The notes beneath the pieces are model-generated. The model ran no database searches and was not told the DNA's origin. It was given only the letters and a program-made list of their open reading frames with translations. 39,654 bases of DNA from JACCTH01 sp035253825 (GTDB taxonomy: Bacteria > Actinomycetota > Acidimicrobiia > Spongiisociales > ZC4RG35): positions 1 to 39,654 of the forward strand of contig DATFBM010000032.1 in assembly GCA_035253825.1 (NCBI GenBank). Reading direction: 5' to 3'. This document shows positions 32,030-38,121 of this stretch, one piece after another. A program made the position numbers and the translations under genes. The first letter of the stretch is position 1. Each line of letters starts with the position of its first letter.

Positions 32030-32278
32030 GTGACACAGAACTACATGGTGATCAACAAACACCAACCGGAAGACTGTGAACCGATGGACGCCGGTATCAG
32101 CCGGGTCGGAGAGCATCTCAAGGGCAAGGACTTCTACTGCACCTGCCCATTCGGCGAGCACGGCTTCTACATGATCCTCGAAGGAACCTCCTCAGAGGAG
32201 GTCATCGAAGGCCTGCCAGTTGAGTGGCGCAAAGGAACCCGGGCGCTCGCACTAGAGGTCTTTCGAATCCCTCGGTGA
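32030..32278 (+). CDS. 82-residue protein of unknown function
   Basis: The small soluble protein carries a CTCPFGEHGFYMILEG segment and an acidic EGTSSEEVIEG helix, possibly a small alpha/beta barrel related to DUF3303/DUF4242-type proteins, but I cannot assign it. The GTG at 32030 is preferred over the TTG at 32018 because GGAGG (32020-32024) stands five bases before it. It is the second of four small cargo genes of the island. Confidence 0.6.
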   Translation: MTQNYMVINKHQPEDCEPMDAGISRVGEHLKGKDFYCTCPFGEHGFYMILEGTSSEEVIEGLPVEWRKGTRALALEVFRIPR

Positions 32279-32321
32279 GTCGCCGCAAAGGAGTCGCCCC
32301 AAAGTGACTGGAGAATGTGCA

Positions 32322-32741
32322 ATGTCAGTTCAATCCAATGAAGTTGCGCTCAGAAAGGCGATCGATGCCTGGAACACCGGAGATCTAGCAAGGTATCTCG
32401 ACCTCTACGACGAGGGCATCCAGCTGCACGGGTATTCGCCCAAACCAATGAACAAGGCTTCGGTCCACAAGTTTTACGAAGAAAGCTGGGAGGCATACGC
32501 CAACCAGCAGCTCTCCATCGACGAAGTCTTCGGCCAGAACGACAGGCTCTGTGTGCGTTTCACTAACACCGGATCCCATGTAGGCCAGTTACTCGGGGTG
32601 CCTCCAACCGGTCGTGAGATCACGATGGAGGGGATGACCGTGATGCACTTTCGTGATGGCAAGTGCATCGAGCGATGGTCCGTCGTCGACATCATTAGCC
32701 CGTTGGCGCAGATGGGCGCGTTGCCCTGGGCCAGCCAATAA
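32322..32741 (+). CDS. SnoaL-like/ester cyclase-family protein (NTF2 fold)
   Basis: The 139-residue protein fits the SnoaL-like NTF2-fold family: AIDAWNTGDLARYLDLYDEGIQLHGY at the start, GVPPTGREITMEGMTVMHFRDGKCIERWSVVD at the end (motif GVPPTGREI). Members are polyketide cyclases and related small-molecule enzymes; the role here is open. The ATG at 32322 is preferred over the GTG at 32304 because TGGAGA lies eight bases before it. It is located in the island behind the cupin. Confidence 0.8.
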   Translation: MSVQSNEVALRKAIDAWNTGDLARYLDLYDEGIQLHGYSPKPMNKASVHKFYEESWEAYANQQLSIDEVFGQNDRLCVRFTNTGSHVGQLLGVPPTGREITMEGMTVMHFRDGKCIERWSVVDIISPLAQMGALPWASQ

Positions 32742-32768
32742 TCGCTATCGAAGTGCAAGAATCTGCGA

Positions 32769-33074
32769 ATGGATACCTGGGTCCCCATTGCCTGCTCCCT
32801 GCAAGGAGGCGACGCACGGCGCCGCTCGCAGGAATGGAACGCTCTCGTCGGCCAACACCTCGAGGTGCAACGTTCGGACCAGAAGCTAACCATTCGATTC
32901 GCGGCGAACGCCATACCGCGAGCAGAACTTGCCAGACTGGTCGTCGCCGAGCGGCAGTGCTGCGGATTCGTTACCTGGGAACTCCATGACCAAGGCGAGG
33001 AGATGTTGCTCACCGTCAGCGGCGATCCTTTCGGCGTGACGGCGATGGCCAAAGCATTTCGGCTGGAGAACTGA
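32769..33074 (+). CDS. 101-residue conserved protein with a CC motif
   Basis: The protein begins VPIACSLQGGD and later has AELARLVVAERQCCGFVTWEL, the pattern of a small actinobacterial family in which a paired cysteine follows an AE-x-x-C helix. This domain is sometimes found next to MerR-type or metal-related genes; no activity is established. The ATG at 32769 has no strong ribosome site. It is the last gene of the island, followed by a GTCGCG-TCAA-CGCGAC hairpin (33091-33106) that may end transcription. Confidence 0.6.
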   Translation: MDTWVPIACSLQGGDARRRSQEWNALVGQHLEVQRSDQKLTIRFAANAIPRAELARLVVAERQCCGFVTWELHDQGEEMLLTVSGDPFGVTAMAKAFRLEN

Positions 33075-33382
33075 TCGACCAGCTAACGGGGTCGCGTCAA
33101 CGCGACGGCTACCGCAAAGACAGATGGATCGGCGAACCCTCATCTAAGCCCCGCGAACACTGCACACACGCCGCTCTTTTGCTGGGTCGCCAGACAAACA
33201 AGATCTCGTTGCCATGATCTCCTTGTCGGTCTCCTCGCCGCCTGCGACGGCAAGATTCTTGTCCGCGGTTTGTCCGCGGAAGGACGCAAAACGGCGCGAG
33301 GGAGCGCGAGGCGATGCAAGGCAGGAATCCAGCAAAAACCAGCCAATGCTGAGTTTCGGGCCTGGTTACGGGACTTTCGATA
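33075..33382. other. Right end of the island, no intact gene
   Basis: About 310 bases without a convincing gene. They contain a GC-rich hairpin at 33091-33106 (no T tract), the second 18-bp direct repeat and the run into the tRNA-like sequence. No integrase gene or remnant is readable. Confidence 0.5.
33259..33276. repeat. 18-bp direct repeat, right copy
   Basis: Identical to 28251-28268 and in the same orientation, 106 bases before the tRNA-like sequence. It is followed by CGGAA, so the TTTGTCCGCGG unit is repeated almost fully twice here. Confidence 0.8.
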
Positions 33383-33429
33383 TTCCCTTACAAGGAAGAA
33401 GTCGGCGGTTCGAATCCGTCAACGCCCAC
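33383..33429 (+). repeat. attR: duplicated 3' half of tRNA-Val
   Basis: It matches 28128-28174 at 45 of 47 positions, from the anticodon stem through the T arm to the acceptor end; the two differences are C to T in the variable loop and G to A in the T loop. The 5' half of the tRNA is missing, so it is not a functional gene. It is the expected far end of an element that integrated at the anticodon region of tRNA-Val. Confidence 0.85.
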
Positions 33430-33447
33430 CCACGAATAACGGACCTC

Positions 33448-33893
33448 TCAGTCCGCTGCTGAAGAGCGCGTGAATCCTCCCAGATGCTGTGGCATCGCGA
33501 CTAGTGGGAAGTCATTCGGAGTCAGCTGTTTGATCATCGCTCGTGCAGACTCGCCCTCTCCGCAAGCGAGGATGAACGTGGGGCGCTCCAAGAAGTCGCC
33601 GTATGCCTGCTGGATGTAATCGCTGACGACTTGCATGTGGGCTTCATCGAGCCTGCTTCGGGATGGACCTGGATCGCGGTCACTTCTGTGCCGTCGGCGT
33701 AAATGTTGAGGGCGATCATTCGCGGCTCTTTGGACTCGACGAACCTACAAAGTTCCTTCACCCATGGCTTGTAGTCCTCGAACTGACCCCCTCTGACCTT
33801 GTACGACGCCACAAAAATGAAAGGCGCACTCACCGGTCCCTCCAACCTGAAGGTTGAATCCGAGACGCGGAACTTGGACAGAGCTGGCTGCAT
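33448..33893 (-). pseudogene. Frameshifted small conserved protein (ABM-like fold)
   Basis: Two overlapping minus-strand frames join into one protein. The first part reads VASYKVRGGQFEDYKPWV ... IQVHPEAGSM, then near 33645 one base is missing. The other frame continues with HMQVVSDYIQQAYGDFLERPTF ... TPNDFPLV and ends normally at 33448. Restoring one G in the ATGAAG context would give one continuous protein of about 148 residues, similar to small antibiotic-monooxygenase-like (ABM) domain proteins. Either it is a true pseudogene or the base is a sequencing error. It lies directly outside the island's right end. Confidence 0.65.
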
Positions 33894-33992
33894 ATTTCGC
33901 GAGTAGCAGCGGTCCTCCAGGGGTACCCAGCGAGTGGTGGCTCGCTACTTCTCGTGGCACTAGTCATTGGGAAAAGCGGGGTGGGAGGTGTT

Positions 33993-34829
33993 ATGAACAC
34001 ACAGAAAAGCCGGCCAGCCACGGCCGGGACACTGAGACGCCTGGCGGCGGTGGTGACGATGGTGGGCTGCGTTGTCGGCCCTGCGATGGTGGCACAAGCA
34101 CACAATCCCGAAGTATCCGCGGAGATTGTGTGCGTGGACAATCAGGCTGTGATCCGTTGGACGACTTGGTCCTGGGACCAGGCATCGGCCAATCCCGATA
34201 TTCGAATATTTGTTGATGGGCAGCTGGTTGCTCAGGGAGCCTTTACGGTCCAGAACTCTTTTGAGCTTTCCGGGGAGACGGCCTGGCCCGATTCCGAGGA
34301 ATTGACGGTTGTGCTCCGGGCGGAGGCCTTTGCCGATTTCGAGACCGGTGCCGGTCTAGGGGAGTTTCGTGAAGTGACTTTGGCCCTGTCGACTGCATTC
34401 TTAGAGGAGTGCGCAGGAATTACCTCGACGACCTCGTCGTCGACCACGTCGACTTCGACGACTACTGCATCCACGACGACCACAACCCAGGCGCAAAGTT
34501 CAACGACGATACCCACGCCGACATCTTCGGCGACGACGGTTGATGTCGGGGCCGCGGGTGAGGTGACGACAACTCCGTCAACGACCGGGCCCAGCGTGGC
34601 AGCCGAGGCTGGGGTCGTGACAGAAACAACGGTCGCTGCGGTCGAAGTTGCGGGGATTCAGGTATCGGCACCGGCAGCCGCTGTGGCTGCTCAGCGGGCC
34701 CTGCCTTTCACCGGAGTCGATGCAGGAAGTGCTGCGTGGTTGGCTTTGGCGCTCGGGGCGGCAGGGGTCACGTTGCTAACGGCTTTCAGGCCGAAAGATG
34801 ATGTCAAAACTGGTCGGAGTTGGGATTAG
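33993..34829 (+). CDS. LPFTG-anchored secreted surface protein
   Basis: The 278-residue protein has a signal peptide (about 1-36, ending VAQA), a globular outer domain (about 37-140, beginning HNPEVSAEIVC), a long Thr/Ser-rich linker (about 145-225) of low complexity, and a C-terminal sorting signal: LPFTG (237-241), a hydrophobic helix and a basic tail (FRPKDDVKTGR). It should be cleaved and anchored by a sortase, for which the enzyme at 4429-5148 is a candidate. The ATG at 33993 is chosen because of the GGGAGG ribosome site. The function of the outer domain is unknown. Confidence 0.85.
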   Translation: MNTQKSRPATAGTLRRLAAVVTMVGCVVGPAMVAQAHNPEVSAEIVCVDNQAVIRWTTWSWDQASANPDIRIFVDGQLVAQGAFTVQNSFELSGETAWPDSEELTVVLRAEAFADFETGAGLGEFREVTLALSTAFLEECAGITSTTSSSTTSTSTTTASTTTTTQAQSSTTIPTPTSSATTVDVGAAGEVTTTPSTTGPSVAAEAGVVTETTVAAVEVAGIQVSAPAAAVAAQRALPFTGVDAGSAAWLALALGAAGVTLLTAFRPKDDVKTGRSWD

Positions 34830-34864
34830 CACTCGGGCTCCGTGGTATTCCTCACTCCAACCCG

Positions 34865-35020
34865 CTAGGTCAGAAGCTCGAACCCAGTGCGCACGGCTTC
34901 CACCAGGTCGCTGATAGCGCGGGTCGATACGCGTCCGCCTGAATCCGCGTCGGGCAGTCCGGCGTGGGTCTCGTCGTGAAACGGTGCGAGCTGTTCGAAG
35001 AGAGATACCGAGTTGGCCAT
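34865..35020 (-). CDS. Possible 51-residue small protein
   Basis: A minus-strand frame with coding-like third-position GC encodes MANSVSLFEQLAPFHDETHAGL ... LVEAVRTGFELLT. It is soluble and acidic, with a plausible helix at the end. No ribosome site is obvious and no family is recognised; the ATG at 35041 is an alternative start. It fills most of the 273-base gap between the surface protein and the YjbR gene. Confidence 0.35.
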   Translation of the reverse strand: MANSVSLFEQLAPFHDETHAGLPDADSGGRVSTRAISDLVEAVRTGFELLT

Positions 35021-35102
35021 AGGGCAGCCGGAGCGGCGCATCCGCCAATGCCGACACTGCCTCCATAACCTTGGCGCATGCAACGACGCAGGACGTGACG
35101 AG

Positions 35103-35480
35103 ATGGTGAACCTCGACGACGTCCGCTCCGTGGCCTCACGGCTCCCGCGGTCGGTGGAGGTGTTGGTGCGGGGCCGGGTCAAGTTCCGGGTGGGCCGGCT
35201 CGTATACCTCGCAGCCGCCCGCGATGAGACCCTCCTTGGCTTTGGATTTCCCAAACAGGAACGGGAGGGTCTGGTTGCCTCCGATCCGGACAAGTTCCTG
35301 ATGCCAAAACCGGCCGACATGCGATACCACTGGGCGGTGGTGCGACTGGCGGCGATCGACTATCCGGAGATGGCAGAACTGGTGGTGGATGCCTGGCGCT
35401 TGGTTGTTCCCAAGTTCCTCGCCGAGGGCACTCCGGAAGTGGACGAGATCTTTCGGGAACCCCGCTATACGGGCGGATAA
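35103..35480 (+). CDS. MmcQ/YjbR-family protein
   Basis: The 125-residue protein carries LDDVRSVASRLPRS at the start, a FRVGRLVYLAA strand, a GFGFPKQEREGLVASDP loop, and YHWAVVRLAAID ... AWRLVVPKFL near the end, as in the YjbR fold (a CyaY-like fold, often annotated DNA-binding; real role unclear). The ATG at 35103 begins the family homology, with GACGAG before it. It ends 14 bases before a cupin gene on the same strand. Confidence 0.82.
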   Translation: MVNLDDVRSVASRLPRSVEVLVRGRVKFRVGRLVYLAAARDETLLGFGFPKQEREGLVASDPDKFLMPKPADMRYHWAVVRLAAIDYPEMAELVVDAWRLVVPKFLAEGTPEVDEIFREPRYTGG

Positions 35481-35494
35481 AAGAGGAGGAGGCG

Positions 35495-35974
35495 ATGACG
35501 TATCCCCAAGCCCTGTACACGAAAGAGACCGGCGAGGTGAGCGCTCGCCTTCGTCGCTTTGCGAGCGAGCCGGAACTCGTTCGGACCAGCGGGACCAGGG
35601 TCCACTATCTCGCCACCGGAGCCGACACGGACGGGTTATTCGGTCTCTATCGATGGTCGATGGGCCCCACTCCCGGAGGGGCCGAGCCCCATTTTCATCG
35701 AACTCTGTCTGAGTCCTTCTACGTCCTCGACGGCACCGTCAGGATCTTCGACGGCAGCAATTGGATGGACGCCGAGGCGGGGGACTTTGTCCACGTGCCG
35801 GCTGGAGGCATTCACGGTTTCAGCAACGAGTCCGGTGCTCCAGCGTCGATGCTGATCCACTTTGCGCCTGGCGCTCCCCGCGAGGCCTACTTCGAGGGCC
35901 TGAACCATCTGGGCTCGCTCTCCAAGGAAGAGCAGACAGCTTTTTTCCTGGCCCACGACAACATCTATCTCTGA
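35495..35974 (+). CDS. Cupin-domain protein
   Basis: The 159-residue single-domain cupin has metal-ligand candidates in EPHFHRTLSESFYVLDGTVRI (motif 1, EPHFHR...E) and GDFVHVPAGGIHGF (motif 2). The substrate is unknown; this subgroup is sometimes called quercetin-dioxygenase-like. The ATG at 35495 has a strong AGAGGAGG ribosome site. It lies between the YjbR gene and the AAC(2')-type gene, and the three could be cotranscribed. Confidence 0.85.
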   Translation: MTYPQALYTKETGEVSARLRRFASEPELVRTSGTRVHYLATGADTDGLFGLYRWSMGPTPGGAEPHFHRTLSESFYVLDGTVRIFDGSNWMDAEAGDFVHVPAGGIHGFSNESGAPASMLIHFAPGAPREAYFEGLNHLGSLSKEEQTAFFLAHDNIYL

Positions 35975-35993
35975 TTCGGCTTCCGTGCGCTAA

Positions 35994-36539
35994 GTGCCAT
36001 CGATACGAAGACTTGCGTCGGCCGCTTTGACTCCGGCGGAAATCGAAAAACTGCGATCCCTTCTCTGGCGGGCGTTTGGAGGTGACTCGGTAGATGGCTT
36101 CGACGAGGACGACTGGACGCATGCCCTCGGCGGCTGGCACGTTCTCGCCGAGGACGGGGATCAGCTGCTGGCCCACGCTTCGGTGGTGAGGAGGAGTCTC
36201 GAAGTCGACGGTGAGCCCTGGGACGCCGGCTATGTCGAAGCGGTGGCGACCGATCCCCTGCTCCGGGGCCGGGGGTTTGGCACCCAGGTGATGATCGATA
36301 TCGCTGAGATCATCTCGGAGAATCATCGGCTTGGTGCCCTCGGGACCGGTTCGTTTCACTTCTACGAGCGTCTCGGCTGGCAACGCTGGCGCGGTCCGTC
36401 GGGCGTTCGCACTCCCGCGGGCGTCGAGCGCACGTCGGACGACGACGGTTTCATAATGGTCCTTCTCACCGAAGCGTCGATGCACCTCGATCTCGGCGGC
36501 TTGATCACCTGCGATTGGCGATCAGGCGACGTCTGGTAG
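35994..36539 (+). CDS. Aminoglycoside 2'-N-acetyltransferase homologue (GNAT)
   Basis: The 181-residue GNAT protein aligns by eye along its length with the AAC(2')-I family of mycobacteria and Providencia. It shows WTHALGGWHVLAEDGDQLLAHASVV, AGYVEAVATDPLLRGRGFGTQVM (acetyl-CoA loop RGRGFG), SFHFYERLGWQRWRGPSGVRTP, and the end CDWRSGDVW, which is nearly the same as in AAC(2')-Ic. It should acetylate the 2'-amino group of aminoglycosides or a cell metabolite of similar shape. The start is GTG 35994, 20 bases after the cupin, with no clear ribosome site. Confidence 0.85.
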   Translation: MPSIRRLASAALTPAEIEKLRSLLWRAFGGDSVDGFDEDDWTHALGGWHVLAEDGDQLLAHASVVRRSLEVDGEPWDAGYVEAVATDPLLRGRGFGTQVMIDIAEIISENHRLGALGTGSFHFYERLGWQRWRGPSGVRTPAGVERTSDDDGFIMVLLTEASMHLDLGGLITCDWRSGDVW

Positions 36540-36558
36540 GCACTCGTTTAGATCTCAA

Positions 36559-36587
36559 TTGACAGCGGGTACCTGCACAGCATCGAC
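36559..36587 (+). promoter_or_regulatory. Weak candidate promoter of the metallothionein gene
   Basis: TTGACA (36559-36564) stands 17-18 bases before a poor -10 (ATCGAC/TCGACT, about 36582-36587). The spacer contains an imperfect palindrome centred on GGTACC (36565-36576), which could bind a repressor. A strong GGAGAGGAG ribosome site follows. Confidence 0.35.
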
Positions 36588-36604
36588 TCTGGAGAGGAGA
36601 AGCA

Positions 36605-36754
36605 ATGCAATGCGCACATGAGGGTTGCACCTGTCAGGTGAGCGGATCAGGCGACTACTGCAGCGACCATTGCCGTCAGCACGAAGATCACACCGCCGAG
36701 ATGGCGTGTCAATGCGGTCATCCGGAATGCGCCGGCACCCGGCAGATGATGTAG
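36605..36754 (+). CDS. Bacterial metallothionein (SmtA/BmtA-like), 49 residues
   Basis: The tiny protein has ten cysteines or cysteine-like positions arranged as in the prokaryotic metallothionein family: CAHEGCTCQV, then YCSDHC, then CQCGHPEC. Histidines occur beside several of them (CAH, DHC, CGH). It should bind zinc, cadmium or copper ions in the cytoplasm, protecting the cell or storing metal. The ATG at 36605 follows a strong GGAGAGGAG site. It lies behind the AAC(2') gene with its own likely promoter. Confidence 0.85.
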   Translation: MQCAHEGCTCQVSGSGDYCSDHCRQHEDHTAEMACQCGHPECAGTRQMM

Positions 36755-36831
36755 CGGGCGTCGTTTCGTTTCTCCGGCCTGCGGGTACTACCGACTCTCG
36801 ACGGGATAACACCCATCAGAAGGAGAAACAT

Positions 36832-36915
36832 ATGAGCACCACCGGGTGGATCATCTTGATCCTTGTCATACTTCTGTTATTCGGTGGCTTCGGCTTCGCT
36901 CGGCGAAGTCGCTGA
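36832..36915 (+). CDS. 27-residue membrane peptide
   Basis: This short peptide (MSTTGWIILILVILLLFGG then FGFARRSR) forms a single hydrophobic helix with a basic end. A near-perfect ribosome site (AGAAGGAGAAAC) five to ten bases before the ATG argues that it is made. It resembles DUF3309-type mini membrane proteins. It follows the metallothionein by 77 bases and may share its transcript. The function is unknown. Confidence 0.6.
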   Translation: MSTTGWIILILVILLLFGGFGFARRSR

Positions 36916-36939
36916 CCAACAACGTCTCGCGGCCCAGCC

Positions 36940-38121
36940 TCATCGCTGGGTCGCGAACTCGAAGTGCATCGGGTCGGGAACGAGCCAATCCCCACCCCAT
37001 GTGAGTCCAAAGCGCTCCATCGTTTTGATCAACCGCAGATCTTGATTGCCCGACGAACCTACGGGGTTGGAACCAGCATTGAGGTCAACTGCTGCGCCCC
37101 ACGCATGCCGCGACAGGCCCGACGAGACTCCAACCGTCGGGCTAATGAAACGTGGGAACCAGCAGCCGGCGAAGCCGGCGGGTTCCACCAGGTGGGCCAA
37201 ACCTCGATCGATTAGCGAGGCCATCGCGCCGGTCAGCATCTCGACCAGCCGGCGATGACATCGGACCTCCCCGAGGAGCGGCACCCGCTCAGTGACGATG
37301 TTCTTTGCGATGAACGTTTGATCCTGATCGAAGGTCGTGCCTCCGACGTCGGTGTACGAGAACTCACCGAGAGCCTCTTTGATGAAGACCTGGGGCAGGA
37401 CGGCGTCCCCGTGTCGGAGCCAGGGGGTCTCTCCCTCTGTCCGAATCCGCAAAGGGGCCGGGCCTTGGTAGAGACCGCGGACCAGGTTTTCTAAGTCCTG
37501 GCGGGCCATATGCGAGCGGATCAGCGCATATCGGTCGGTGGAAACCGGCGAGAGGGGATCCTCGATGGCGAAAACCACCTCTGCTGCCCCGATCAGTTCA
37601 TCACTGACGAAGGCGGCGACGGCGAAGTCGATCCCATCCAGATGCAATGTTGATCCCAGCGCGGCATCCCGCAATCGAGCCGAAGTCTCGCCCAACGCCA
37701 CAGTGCCGGGATCGAGCCGACCGAGTTCGGCCGATCGGTCGTAGAAGGCGTGCGCTTTCGGATCTAAGGCCAAAGCGTCAAGGGGGATGAGCCTGCCACC
37801 GCTCGACAGTTCAACGGCGTCAGCTTTGACGATCGAAATCTCTTCGAAGTTGGCAGCGAGACCGTCGACCAACGCCCTCGGAAGGCCTCCCGTGGCCCAC
37901 ACGAGGAAAACGCCAGACCCAGATGAGGTGGCGGCAGTGGTTGGCACAGTCTTCGTTTCAATACGCGCAAGAGTGCTGGTCGGAATGCTGGCCGCTCTGG
38001 TGGGATTCGGCGAGGTCACGGATGCGCTGACCGGTGGCCCCGACGACGTCAATGCCACTGGCAACGTGTATCCAATGAGAATTCCAGCCACGATGGCTGC
38101 GAGCGACCAGCGACTCCTCAC
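36940..38121 (-). CDS. Secreted M15 (VanY/D-Ala-D-Ala carboxypeptidase-like) peptidase
   Basis: The 393-residue protein has an N-terminal membrane anchor or signal (about 5-25), a long Ser/Thr/Pro region, an outer domain without assignment (about 60-270), and a C-terminal M15-type peptidase domain with zinc ligands in SRHAWGAAVDLN and PDPMHFEFA. It probably cuts peptidoglycan peptides outside the membrane. The GTG at 38121 is chosen because it overlaps the stop codon of the upstream gene as GTGA, so the two genes are coupled. Confidence 0.8.
   Translation of the reverse strand: MRSRWSLAAIVAGILIGYTLPVALTSSGPPVSASVTSPNPTRAASIPTSTLARIETKTVPTTAATSSGSGVFLVWATGGLPRALVDGLAANFEEISIVKADAVELSSGGRLIPLDALALDPKAHAFYDRSAELGRLDPGTVALGETSARLRDAALGSTLHLDGIDFAVAAFVSDELIGAAEVVFAIEDPLSPVSTDRYALIRSHMARQDLENLVRGLYQGPAPLRIRTEGETPWLRHGDAVLPQVFIKEALGEFSYTDVGGTTFDQDQTFIAKNIVTERVPLLGEVRCHRRLVEMLTGAMASLIDRGLAHLVEPAGFAGCWFPRFISPTVGVSSGLSRHAWGAAVDLNAGSNPVGSSGNQDLRLIKTMERFGLTWGGDWLVPDPMHFEFATQR

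Larger units (their letters stand above)
28128..33429. mobile_element. Genomic island integrated in tRNA-Val (attL 28128-28174, attR 33383-33429)
   Basis: The 47 bases from the anticodon stem to the acceptor end of tRNA-Val recur at 33383-33429 with two differences. The 5.2 kb between them hold a LuxR-type ATPase regulator, a cupin, two small proteins of unknown role and a SnoaL-like protein. Such tRNA 3' duplications are the scars of tyrosine-integrase elements. No intact integrase, excisionase or transfer gene is present, so the element looks decayed or trimmed. An 18-bp direct repeat lies just inside each end (28251-28268, 33259-33276). Confidence 0.7.

Noticed and set aside
33091..33106. 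GTCGCG-TCAA-CGCGAC hairpin as a terminator
   Set aside because: The stem is only six pairs and no T tract follows on either side; it is kept as a remark only.
34430..34560. Repetitive ACG/TCG-rich DNA as a satellite or CRISPR-like repeat
   Set aside because: It encodes the Thr/Ser-rich linker of the surface protein, and the periodicity is a codon effect. No CRISPR array was seen in the window.
34776..35066. Minus-strand frame of 96 codons over the end of the surface protein gene
   Set aside because: It overlaps the sorting signal of a clear LPFTG protein, is arginine-rich and shows the composition of a shadow frame.
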